Position numbers and translations under genes: made by a program. Under the pieces are notes generated by a model, which searched no databases, was not told the origin of the DNA, and worked only from the letters and a program-made list of their open reading frames with translations. DNA of 40,954 nucleotides from Ectothiorhodospiraceae bacterium (GTDB taxonomy: Bacteria; Pseudomonadota; Gammaproteobacteria; XJ16; Halofilaceae): NCBI GenBank assembly GCA_007134775.1, contig SLKC01000160.1, forward strand, positions 1-40,954, in the 5' to 3' direction. Positions 26,419-37,771 of this stretch are shown here, piece by piece (positions within the stretch are counted from its first letter, which is position 1; each line of letters starts with the position of its first letter).

Positions 26419-29358
26419 ACTCTGGCAGCTCTTCGGTGTCGCGGTCGCCTATCTGGCGATCCTCTTTCTCCTGGCCTGGCTCGCCGAACGTGGCTACCTA
26501 CCCGAGGCGATCGCCCGCCACCCGCTGACCTGTACGCTGTCACTCGGCGTCTATGCGACCTCGTGGACCTTCTACGGCAGCGTCGGTTTCGCCCACGACT
26601 CCGGTTTCAATTTCCTGACCATCTACATCGGCGTCACCATCGCGTTCCTGCTCGCGCCGATCCTCCTCGACCCGATCCTGCGCCTGGTCCGCGAGTACCA
26701 GCTCACCTCGGTCGCAGACCTGTTCGCGTTCCGCTATCCGGGGCGTCTGACCGGCTTGGTCGTTACACTGTTCATGCTGATCGGAATCCTGCCCTACCTC
26801 TCACTGCAGATCCACGCGCTGACCCAGTCGGTCGAGGTGCTCACGCGCGAGCCCGCCCACGATCTGCTCGCGCTCGTGTTCTGCGCCATGCTGATCGTCT
26901 TCGCGATCCTCTTCGGGGCCCGCCACATCAGTCCGCGGGAGAAACACAGCGGGCTTGTGGTGGCGATCGCCTTCGAATCGGCGGTCAAGCTGATCGCGCT
27001 GCTTGCGGTCGGGGCATTCGCCATATTCGGCGTGTTCGGTGGTTTCGGCGCCATGGACGAATGGGCGCAGCGCAACCCGGAGGCGCTGGGCAACCTGTTC
27101 GAGCCCATTAGCCAAGGCCCGTGGCTGGCACTGACGCTGCTGGCCTTCGCGGCCGGCTTCCTGCTGCCGCGCCAGTTCCACATGGCCTTCACGGAGAACC
27201 TCGACCCGCAGGGGCTGCGTACGGCGGGCTGGCTCTTCCCCGCCTTCCTGCTCGCACTGAATCTACCGATCGTACCCATACTGTGGGCCGGGCTCGCCAT
27301 GGACATACCGGGTGACCCGGACTTCTTTGTGCTGAGCATCACCCTCGATCATGCGCCGGCGTGGCTTCCCGTGCTGACCTTCATTGGGGGCATCTCCGCC
27401 GCGAGCGCGATGATGATCGTCTCTACGATCGCGCTCGCGGCGATGTGCCTCAACCACCTGATCCTCCCGGCGCGCTTCCTCAGCCCGCGCCCGGAGCCAC
27501 ACCTGTACCGCTGGATCCTCTGGGGCAAACGCGCCCTGATCGCGCTGATCATCCTCGCCGGCTACGGCTTCTACCGGGTCATCGTCCACCACGAGGGCCT
27601 GGTGCAGCTCGGCCTGGTCTCCTTCGTCGCCGTCGCCCAGCTCCTGCCCGGTGTCGCCGGCGTGCTGTTCTGGTCACGGGCGACTCGCGCCGGCTTCATC
27701 GCGGGCCTGCTCGCCGGCGCGCTGGTCTGGTTCGTCATGCTCGTGCTGCCACTGATCGCCGACTCGGCTGCCCTCAGTGGTGACCTCCCGCTGAGCGCCC
27801 TTCTCGACCCCGTATCCGGCGACATCTGGACCGCCGCCACATTCTGGACGCTGGCGCTCAACACCGGCTTCTTCGTGGTCGGCTCCCTCCTCACGCAACC
27901 GACAGAGGGCGAACAGCGCGCTGCCGCGGCTTGCACCGAGCAGCGGGTGACACCGCTGGCCGGCCGCGTCGAGGCCACTTCGCCCGGCGACTTCGAGCGC
28001 AACCTCTCGCGCCTGCTCGGTGCGACGGCCGCGCGCACGGAGGTGCGCAAGGCGCTGGACGAGCTGGGCATGTCGCGCCACGAGCTGCGTCCGGCCGAGC
28101 TGCGCCTGTTGCGCGAGCGCATCGAACGCAACCTCTCCGGACTGGTCGGGCCGGTGTTGGCCCAGGTCATCGTCGATGACCGGCTGCGCCTGGCCCATCG
28201 CTCCCATGTCGCCCTGGCCGACGGCATCCGCTTCATGGAAGAGCGCCTGGCGGATTCGCGCGACGCGCTGCGCGGTGCCATGGCGCAATTGCAGTCGCTG
28301 CAGCGCTACCACCGGGATGTGCTCCAGGAGCTGCCGATCGGCGTCTGCTCGGTCGCCCCCGACGGCGAGATCGTGCTGTGGAATCGCGCCATGGAAGAGC
28401 TCTCCGGGGTGTCGCGGCAGGAAGCAGCGGGTAAACCGCTGCAATCCCTGCCCGCCCCCTGGAACGAGGTGCTGGCGCGTTTCGCACGGGCGAGCGAGCG
28501 CCGGCGCCAGAAGGAGCCCATCCCGTCGCAGGAGCACGCCGAGCGCCGGGTCAATCTGCACAAGGCGTGGATCGCGAATCCGCGCCAGGGTGATGCCCAG
28601 GATAGCGGCAGCCTGGTGCTGCTGGTCGAGGACCGCACCGATGTCGAGACCCTGGAGGCGGAGCTGCGCCACAGCGAGCGCCTCGCCTCGATCGGTCGCT
28701 TCGCCGCGGGTCTCGCCCACGAGGTCGGCAACCCCTTGACGGGCATCGACAGCCTGGCCCAGAACCTGCCCTACGACGATACCCCCAAGGCGCGCGAGGC
28801 GGCATCGAAGGCGATCCGCGAGCAGACCGCACGCATCTCGGCGATTGTTGAATCGCTGCTCGCCTTCGCGCACAGCGGCCGCAAGCAGAGCAGCACCCGC
28901 GAGGCGGTCAACCTCCACGAACTCGTCGAGGAGGTCATCCGGCTGATCCGACTCGGCCAGAAGGAGAAGAATGTTCGCTTCTACAACGAGACCTCGACCA
29001 CGACCGAGGTACAGGGCGATGCGCAGCAGCTCGGCCAGGTCTTCGTCAACCTGCTATCGAATGCGCTCGACGCCTCCGGCCCGGAGCAGGCAGTAGGGGT
29101 CCGCGAGCGCTCCACAGGCGACGAGGTCATCATCGACATCATCGACGAAGGCAGTGGACTCGATCCCGATCACATCGAGCAGGCCTTCGACCCCTTCTTC
29201 ACGACCAAGCCCGTGGGCTGGGGCACAGGCCTCGGGCTCTCGCTGAGCCACGCCATCGTCAGTGATCACGGGGGCACGATCACGCTCGCCCCGAACCAGC
29301 CGCACGGCACGATCGCGACCGTGCGACTCCCTTACTCCCCCTCTCGCGGAGGTGACGC

Positions 29359-29362
<4 letters not shown>
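26408..29362 (+). CDS. CbrA-like symporter-fused sensor histidine kinase
   Basis: 984 residues, the size and layout of CbrA: an SLC5 sodium/solute-symporter-type domain with about 13 membrane helices (1-500), a STAC linker (about 525-605: [16 protein letters not shown]), PAS (about 635-745: [18 protein letters not shown]), HisKA with phospho-accepting H771 in [11 protein letters not shown], and HATPase (about 860-975: [24 protein letters not shown]). It senses, and possibly transports, a small solute coupled to kinase activity; the solute is unknown (histidine for CbrA, acetate-linked for CrbS). Starts inside the small membrane gene and overlaps the regulator by ATGA. The NtrC-type partner makes it CbrA-like rather than CrbS-like. 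Confidence 0.9.
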
Positions 29363-30699
<1,337 letters not shown>

Positions 30700-30738
30700 G
30701 TCGAGCGCTGCCGTTACCGGAAGCAACACCAGCCACCA

Positions 30739-30763
30739 CAGGCGTTACCAATAGTAACGCCTG
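30739..30763. promoter_or_regulatory. perfect 10-bp dyad, probable activator-binding site
   Basis: CAGGCGTTAC (30739-30748), CAATA, GTAACGCCTG (30754-30763). Its centre is about 109 bp upstream of the predicted sigma-54 start, the normal distance for an NtrC-type upstream activating sequence. No T-tract follows, so a terminator for the regulator gene is less likely, though the transcript could still fold here. Confidence 0.65.
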
Positions 30764-30833
30764 CGCCCGGCGCCCGATCCCCCCGAGCGGGTCCATCTCC
30801 CTGCTCAAGCGCGGTTTCCCGCCCCTACGCCAA

Positions 30834-30849
30834 TGGCACGTTTATCGCA
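30834..30849 (+). promoter_or_regulatory. sigma-54 promoter (-24/-12)
   Basis: TGGCACG (30834-30840), four nt, TCGCA (30845-30849): 11 of 12 defined positions of the TGGCACG-N4-TTGCW consensus, with the essential GG and GC 12 nt apart. Start predicted about 30860. It lies downstream of the GAFTGA-bearing regulator gene and its putative binding site. Confidence 0.72.
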
Positions 30850-30859
30850 TGCAGTTTAG

Positions 30860-31077
30860 ATGGACGGCGATCACGCGTCGGCGGGCTGCGTATCCGGGCA
30901 TCGTGGCAGCGCGCTCATGGCACCGCGGATACCAGCGCGCGGTTGCCGCGTGTTACGCCAGTCAGGCTCGACGCCGCCGGATCCGCCGATGCGGACGACC
31001 GGTACGTCACGGACGGGATCCCCGCCCGTCCCGTTGCGGGTGGGACCGCCTGTCGGCGGTCCCACCCGGCTCTTTTC
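30860..31077 (+). ncRNA. candidate sigma-54-dependent small RNA or leader
   Basis: About 218 nt from the predicted start to the T-run of a strong terminator, in a 451-nt stretch (30700-31150) with no credible gene. Three foldable elements: an 11-bp stem with one bulge (30885-30896 with 30926-30936), a 7-bp hairpin (GGACGGG 31011-31017 with CCCGTCC 31025-31031), and the terminator stem. Position right after a CbrB-like gene recalls crcZ of Pseudomonas, but the CA-rich Hfq/Crc-binding repeats of CrcZ are absent, so function and homology are open. It could instead be an attenuated leader of the DUF294 gene at 31151. Confidence 0.55.
31037..31077 (+). terminator. intrinsic terminator before DUF294 copy 2
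   Basis: A 14-bp perfect stem: C plus GGGTGGGACCGCC (31037-31050), TGTC tetraloop, GGCGGTCCCACCC plus G (31055-31068), followed by GCTCTTTT. It lies 70 nt upstream of the GTG at 31151, so it ends the short transcript or acts as an attenuator. Confidence 0.82.
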
Positions 31078-31150
31078 CCGGGCCTGGCGTGGCTGCCGCC
31101 GTCTCTGGTGCGATGCCGCCTACACACAACGATGACCGTGGAGCAAGGGT

Positions 31151-33022
31151 GTGACTCCCGATCGGCAGAACGATCTCGACCGGATTGCAGCGGCCTCCTT
31201 CTGGCAAGCCGTTGAACGCGAAACCATCGATGTCCTGTTCGCCCACGGCGAGGTGATCGAACTCGCTCCCGGCGAGACCGCTTTCGAGGCGGGCGCCCCC
31301 TACCGCGACTTGGTCCACGTGCACATCGAGGGGGAGTTGGAACAGCTCTCGGGCCGGGGCGACCAGCGCATCGCCGAACCGGGTGATGTCCTCGGTTTGG
31401 CCAACTATCTCGACGGGGCCGATTACCGCTCCACCGCCCGCGCGCGCTCCGCCTGCCGCCTGCTCGCCGTGCCGGCCGCCACGGTCAAGCGCCTGGAGCA
31501 CGAGTCTCCCGCGTTCCTCGAAGCAATCAACCGCGCCCTGGCCGCACGCATGCGCAAGGCGCGTCAGGTACGCGAGAGCGTTCGCGGCACGCTGGCTCGC
31601 CCCGTGCGCCAGTTCATGCGCACGGGTCTGATGACCTGCGACGCCAGCACATCGATTGCCGACGCCGCAGCCACCCTTGAGCGCCGCGAGATCGGCAGCC
31701 TGGGCGTGACCGATGACAGCGGCCGGCTGGTCGGTCTGCTGACGCCGCTCAATCTGCTCGGGGCCCTGACGACGGGTGCCGCCCAACTCGATGACTCGGT
31801 GTTCGAGAGCGCATGCCAAGAGCCCTGGACGGTGACGCCGGAGACGCCGCTGTGGCAGGTCGAGGACATCCAGCAGCGCCACCGGGTCAAGTACGTCATC
31901 GTCGTCGATGACGAAGGCACGCCGATCGGGATGATGTCGCAAACCGATCTGGTGCGGGCACTGGCGACGCCCCCGCAGACACTCGATGCCGACATCGAAG
32001 CGGCCCCCGATGTCGAGAACCTCGCCGAGTTGCGCGGCCAGCTGGCCACGGCGGCCCGTCGGGTGCGCGATACCCACCGCAGCGCCGGGACCGCCATCCG
32101 CGCCCTGACCACGACCCACCTGGCGCTGCAGCATCGGCTGATCGAAATCATCCTGGAGCGCATGGAGGCAAACGGCCGCGGACCGCCTCCGGCCCGTTTC
32201 GCCCTGATCATCATGGGGTCGGGCGGTCGCGGTGAGATGCTGCTGGCCCCCGATCAGGACAACGGGTTGATCCTCGAAGACGGCATCGACGCGGGCGCCG
32301 AGTCCTGGTTCGCCGAGTTCGCCGATCAGCTCAACACCGACCTCGACCGCATCGGCTACCCGCTCTGCCCTGGGGGCATCATGGCCTGCCGCGGCGACTT
32401 CCGGCGCACGCTGAGCCAGTGGTGTAACCACGTCTCCCGGCTCGTGAGCAACCCGGCCACCGACGCCGCACGCTGGTCGACGATCGTCTTCGACTTCACC
32501 ACGCAGTATGGCGACGACCGCCTGACGGTTGCCTTGCGCGATCACGTCAATCGGGAGATGCAGCGCGGGCGCGGCCTGCTCAAGCAGATGGCCCACGATG
32601 ACGCCGAGGGCCGGCCGCCGCTGGGCCTGTTCAACCGTCTGCTCACGACCACCCACGAGGGGGTGGAGACCATCGACATCAAGCGCAACGGCCTGCGCAT
32701 CATCGCCGACGCCGCACGCATCTACGCACTCGCCCGCGGCCTCAACCAGGTCAGCACCCACGAGCGCCTGCTCGCCCTCGGCCGCCTCGGCATCTTTGAT
32801 CGCGACTTCGTCGACAGCCTGCGCCTCGCTTTCGAGGAGCTACAGGACCTGCTGCTCGAGCACCAGCTCCAGCAGGCCGCGCGAGGCCAGACGCCCGACA
32901 CGCACCTGCCCGTCAACAACCTGCTGAGCCACGACCGCGAACGCCTGCGTGTCGCCCTGCGCGCCGCGCGACGCGTGCAGGATCGCTTGCAGCAGCAGTT
33001 CGGGGTCTGGGGGGGGATCTGA
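31151..33022 (+). CDS. cNMP-CBS-DUF294 nucleotidyltransferase, copy 2
   Basis: 623 residues with the same four-part architecture as the copy at 23462: cNMP-like roll (about 20-130), paired CBS (about 145-272), nucleotidyltransferase core with GSGGRGE at 356-362 and PDQDNGLI with D368 and D370, and C-terminal helical domain. Both copies keep the catalytic aspartates, so neither looks decayed; the CBS and cNMP pockets differ more, suggesting different ligands. The GTG at 31151 has GGAG 7 nt upstream. The terminator at 31037-31077 separates it from the sigma-54 promoter; no clear sigma-70 promoter is visible in the remaining 70 nt. The exonuclease gene follows 3 nt after the stop. Confidence 0.88.
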   Translation: MTPDRQNDLDRIAAASFWQAVERETIDVLFAHGEVIELAPGETAFEAGAPYRDLVHVHIEGELEQLSGRGDQRIAEPGDVLGLANYLDGADYRSTARARSACRLLAVPAATVKRLEHESPAFLEAINRALAARMRKARQVRESVRGTLARPVRQFMRTGLMTCDASTSIADAAATLERREIGSLGVTDDSGRLVGLLTPLNLLGALTTGAAQLDDSVFESACQEPWTVTPETPLWQVEDIQQRHRVKYVIVVDDEGTPIGMMSQTDLVRALATPPQTLDADIEAAPDVENLAELRGQLATAARRVRDTHRSAGTAIRALTTTHLALQHRLIEIILERMEANGRGPPPARFALIIMGSGGRGEMLLAPDQDNGLILEDGIDAGAESWFAEFADQLNTDLDRIGYPLCPGGIMACRGDFRRTLSQWCNHVSRLVSNPATDAARWSTIVFDFTTQYGDDRLTVALRDHVNREMQRGRGLLKQMAHDDAEGRPPLGLFNRLLTTTHEGVETIDIKRNGLRIIADAARIYALARGLNQVSTHERLLALGRLGIFDRDFVDSLRLAFEELQDLLLEHQLQQAARGQTPDTHLPVNNLLSHDRERLRVALRAARRVQDRLQQQFGVWGGI

Positions 33023-33025
33023 GAC

Positions 33026-33775
33026 ATGGCCGCTGATCGCCCACTCGCCGAACTCGCCGACCGCGTCCGCGCTGGCTACAATCGCCTGCTCTACCGGGGC
33101 ACCCTGGCCGAGCGGCGGGAGCTGCTCGACCGTTGCACCAGCTTCGACCGCGCGGGACTGCTCGCCACCCCGGTCAAGGACGCCCGTTTCGTCATGATGG
33201 ACACGGAGACGACGGGACTCAGCGCCTATGCGGGTGACGAGATCGTACAGGTCGCCCTGCTCGAGTACCGCGGACTCGACCCTACGGGCGAGGAGTACGT
33301 CTCGCTGGTGCAGCCGCCACGCTCCATACCGCCGGAGAGCACGGCCTTCCACGGCATCGACGACGAGATGGTGGCGGAGGCGCCCGCCATCGACGACATC
33401 ATCGACGAGATCGTCGATTTCATCGGGCCAGCCGTGATCGTCGGCCACCATGCCGCCTTCGATCTGCGCTTCCTCAATCGCGTGATGCACCGCTGCCTCT
33501 TCTGCCGGCTGCCACAGCCGACGATCGACACAATGCTCCTATACTTGGCGTTCGGCGGTCGTTTCGGCCACTATGGGCTCGATGAGGTGGCGGCCGCCTG
33601 CGGTGTCAGCGCGGATCACCGGCACAACGCGCAGGCCGATGCGGCGACTTGTGGCGCGATCTTCGCCCACATCGTGCCGCATCTGACGGGGCCCGATGCC
33701 ACGGTGGCCGAGCTGCTTGCCGCGGCCCGCGCGAGCGACAACCGCGACGACGACTCGGCGCAGCCGTCCGTGTGA
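33026..33775 (+). CDS. DEDDh 3'-5' exonuclease, copy 2
   Basis: 249 residues, paralog of the exonuclease at 25368. Catalytic set: D59 and E61 in MDTETTG, D146 in HHAAFDLRF, H200 and D205 in RHNAQADAAT. Also has a helical N-terminal extension of about 50 residues before the nuclease fold, and a variable acidic C-terminus. The ATG at 33026 is 3 nt after the DUF294 stop, so the pair is co-translated. acs follows after 96 nt on the same strand and may share the transcript. Substrate unknown. Confidence 0.88.
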   Translation: MAADRPLAELADRVRAGYNRLLYRGTLAERRELLDRCTSFDRAGLLATPVKDARFVMMDTETTGLSAYAGDEIVQVALLEYRGLDPTGEEYVSLVQPPRSIPPESTAFHGIDDEMVAEAPAIDDIIDEIVDFIGPAVIVGHHAAFDLRFLNRVMHRCLFCRLPQPTIDTMLLYLAFGGRFGHYGLDEVAAACGVSADHRHNAQADAATCGAIFAHIVPHLTGPDATVAELLAAARASDNRDDDSAQPSV

Positions 33776-33871
33776 GCACAACCCGTACAGGCCTGCTGCA
33801 CATGCACGCCGGCACCGCCAGTGGGCAGCCGTAAACGACAACAAGCGAGCAAACGAGAGGGGAGAACTGCG

Positions 33872-35833
<1,962 letters not shown>

Positions 35834-35848
35834 TACGCCTCCCCCCCT

Positions 35849-35872
35849 CCGGCGGGCCACAAGGCCCGTCGG
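35849..35872. terminator. hairpin after acs
   Basis: CCGGCGGGCC (35849-35858), ACAA, GGCCCGTCGG (35863-35872): 10-bp stem with one G-T pair, 16 nt after the acs stop. No T-run follows, so it may only protect or weakly terminate the message. Confidence 0.5.
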
Positions 35873-35873
35873 A

Positions 35874-35922
35874 CGGGCGGCTGTCATGGGCTCGGCGTCT
35901 GACTCGGCGCGACAGCCGCCCG
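35874..35922. repeat. 12-bp perfect inverted repeat at convergent junction
   Basis: CGGGCGGCTGTC (35874-35885) and GACAGCCGCCCG (35911-35922) with a 25-nt loop, directly after the acs hairpin and before the end of the minus-strand gene. It may be a bidirectional 3'-end structure or a protein-binding site. Confidence 0.5.
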
Positions 35923-35932
35923 GTGACGGCCA

Positions 35933-36112
35933 TCAAGCAACGTCGAAGATCACTTCCTCTTCGGGGCCATTGCCGCCGAGAAGGCCCTCGGTGGCGTCCT
36001 GATATCCCGCGCAGTGGCCAGGCTCGGTGTGCACCGCGGCGTTGAAGCCCGGGCGCCAGCCACTCGGCAGGCGGTGTTCGGTGAAGACCTCGACAATCGC
36101 GGTGGCGCCCAC
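35933..36112 (-). CDS. possible small hypothetical protein
   Basis: A 59-residue frame from a GTG at 36112, 22 nt after the lipoprotein stop. The codon pattern and composition look protein-coding (AIVEVFTEHRLPSGW, then a Gly/Glu-rich tail), unlike the Arg/Ser-rich frame further upstream. No family is recognised and no proper ribosome-binding site is visible. The frame stays open upstream into the lipoprotein gene, so this could be the C-terminus of a frameshifted longer product or a spurious call. Confidence 0.4.
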   Translation of the reverse strand: MGATAIVEVFTEHRLPSGWRPGFNAAVHTEPGHCAGYQDATEGLLGGNGPEEEVIFDVA

Positions 36113-36134
36113 TCCGTGCTTGGCTCTGCGCGGC

Positions 36135-36674
36135 TCAGGGGCGCTCCAGTGTGGCGATGCCGGCGAGCGTGTCCCGGATCTCGTCGAACTGCAGGTGCGG
36201 CGCGCGGCTCGCCGTCTCGTAGCGGCAGACCATCCGGTGCACGGCCGGCTGGTCCGCGGAACGCAGCCGCATGTGCGTCTCGTGGCGGATGTAGGAAGGC
36301 AGCCCGCCCTCGCGCGAGAAACGGCTGGCGACGCGGACCGGCTCGTCGCCGTCGTGGAGGGCGACCGCGCGACGCGTGCGCACGCCGCTGACCTCGAATT
36401 CACCGGGCGCAATCACACCGACCGCATCGCGCGGCCCCTTCGTATGGAACCGACAGCTCGGCTGGAAGCGGTCCACGCTCCGCGGATCGACCGACTCCCC
36501 GGCCTGGACGTGGGCATGCCCGCTGTAGGTCGACACCGGGATGTCGCGCTCGATGGTGAGCCGGCTGCCTTCGGGGACGCGCTCGACGTCCCAGCTCCGT
36601 TGCTCCACCGCGGCGCAGCCGCCGGCCAGGATGGCGGCCACCAGCACGCCTGTCACCTGCCTCCCTCGCATCAT
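36135..36674 (-). CDS. hypothetical lipoprotein
   Basis: 179 residues, starting MMRGRQ with a hydrophobic stretch and lipobox LAGGC (lipidated Cys near residue 20). The mature part is beta-rich and basic; no known domain is recognised. Residues 35-110 contain repeated short strands, ending in a charged helix (FDEIRDTLAGIATLERP). Probably outer-membrane anchored, facing the periplasm. It is 59 nt after the cyclotransferase-like gene on the same strand, possibly one operon with msrB. Confidence 0.75.
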   Translation of the reverse strand: MMRGRQVTGVLVAAILAGGCAAVEQRSWDVERVPEGSRLTIERDIPVSTYSGHAHVQAGESVDPRSVDRFQPSCRFHTKGPRDAVGVIAPGEFEVSGVRTRRAVALHDGDEPVRVASRFSREGGLPSYIRHETHMRLRSADQPAVHRMVCRYETASRAPHLQFDEIRDTLAGIATLERP

Positions 36675-36733
36675 CGTCCACCTCCAGCGCTGTTGATCAC
36701 CTGGCGCCCGCGGCGCGGGCGCACCGTCGAGCG

Positions 36734-37234
36734 CTACCAGGGCCGCGGCCGGTTCGCCCGCTCACGGTTGCGGTCGGGGTCGGGCACGGCCGTCGTGTCG
36801 GCCATGTCTGCGATATAGCTCGCCGGCAGCGCATGGTGGCGCGCGCCCTGCACGACCAGGTCGCGATACCAGGTATAGGGCCAGCCGTGGCCGACGTAGT
36901 CGGCGAGGGCGCGATAGGTAAACGCATGTAACCAGCCATGCTCCGGCGTCTCTACGGCGATATCGATAATCTCGTAGCCGGGCCCCTCAGCCTCGTCGAG
37001 GAGGCCGCGTTCACCCGCCTTGATCCGATAGACAACGCCCCACACCTCCGCGTTCTCGTCAGGCGTGATACTGCACTTGGTGGAACCGTCACTGCCGAGC
37101 TTGTGGAACCCGATCCGGTGCCCGGGCAGGTGCGCCACGGTCACCGGCATCGCCGAGGGGACCCGGCGCTGCATCCGCGAGAGATAGAGGTTGGAGCCGT
37201 AGGCGAAATAGAGCAGGTTCTCGTCGTCACTCAT
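36734..37234 (-). CDS. gamma-glutamylcyclotransferase-like protein
   Basis: 166-residue GGCT/AIG2-fold protein. The substrate-binding YGSN loop is at 12-15, and a catalytic-type glutamate is E83 in LDEAEGPGY. Family members cyclise gamma-glutamyl amino acids or related amide-linked compounds to 5-oxoproline; the substrate here is not determined. The ATG at 37234 overlaps the msrB stop (ATGA), so it is translated with msrB, which suggests a thiol/oxidative-stress link, for example glutathione breakdown. Confidence 0.88.
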   Translation of the reverse strand: MSDDENLLYFAYGSNLYLSRMQRRVPSAMPVTVAHLPGHRIGFHKLGSDGSTKCSITPDENAEVWGVVYRIKAGERGLLDEAEGPGYEIIDIAVETPEHGWLHAFTYRALADYVGHGWPYTWYRDLVVQGARHHALPASYIADMADTTAVPDPDRNRERANRPRPW

Positions 37235-37626
37235 GTTTCAGGCTCGAACTGGAGGGCCAGGGAATTGATGCAGAAGCGCAGCCCCGTGGGCTCGGGGCCA
37301 TCAGGGAAGAGATGGCCCAGATGCCCCCGGCAGCGGCCACAATGGACCTCGATGCGCTCCATTCCCATGCTGTGGTCGCGATGCTGGCCGATCGCCTCCG
37401 GTTGCGCCGGCTGGAAGAAGCTGGGCCAACCCGTGCCTGAGTCAAATTTCGTGTCGGCCTCGAACAGGCGCTGTCCGCAACCGGCACAGCAGTAGGTACC
37501 GGGGCGCTTCTCCTTGAGCAGCGCGCCGGAGAACGGCGGCTCCGTCGCGGACTCGCGCAGTACCCGGTACTGATCGGCGCTGAGCCGCTCGCGCCAGTCG
37601 TCCTCGGTCAGCTCTTCCGGCTTCAT
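37231..37626 (-). CDS. msrB: peptide methionine-(R)-S-oxide reductase
   Basis: Repairs the R-epimer of methionine sulfoxide in proteins. 131 residues: zinc cysteines C47, C50, C96 and C99; FDSGTGWPSF and HLGHLFPDGP substrate loops; catalytic C119 in LRFCINS. A resolving Cys at the usual position in SGTGWP (T65 here) is absent, so it probably belongs to the group reduced directly or by another Cys. The ATG at 37626 has CGGAGG upstream. First gene of a short minus-strand operon with the cyclotransferase-like gene. Confidence 0.94.
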   Translation of the reverse strand: MKPEELTEDDWRERLSADQYRVLRESATEPPFSGALLKEKRPGTYCCAGCGQRLFEADTKFDSGTGWPSFFQPAQPEAIGQHRDHSMGMERIEVHCGRCRGHLGHLFPDGPEPTGLRFCINSLALQFEPET

Positions 37627-37771
37627 GGAGAATCCTCCGTGGTCACGCTACACTGCACGCCGTTTCGGCGAGTTGCGCGCCAGCGCCATCGGCCAGCCGC
37701 AACGCGCGCCATTATGCCACGCGCACCCACGGCTGCGCCGCGTTTCCGCCATACCGCCATCCGGAGGCCCG

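Larger units (their letters stand above)
30700..31150. other. 451-nt gene-free stretch after the response regulator
   Basis: Holds the 10-bp dyad, sigma-54 promoter, candidate small RNA and terminator listed separately. After the terminator (31078-31150) only the ribosome-binding site of the DUF294 gene is recognisable. Frames open here lack ribosome-binding sites and run through the terminator. Confidence 0.75.

Noticed and set aside
30739-30763. Terminator of the response regulator gene
   Set aside because: The 10-bp dyad lacks a following T-run and its core recurs upstream of the kinase operon, so an activator site is more likely.
30860-31036. Direct homologue of CrcZ
   Set aside because: No repeated AANAANAA-type motifs are present; only position and promoter type match.
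30860-31135. 91-codon frame starting at the predicted sigma-54 transcript start
   Set aside because: No ribosome-binding site, runs through the terminator stem, composition not protein-like; the region reads better as RNA.
31007-32761. 584-codon minus-strand frame across DUF294 copy 2
   Set aside because: Antisense to a well-supported gene, crosses the terminator, His/Asp/Arg-rich without domain signatures.
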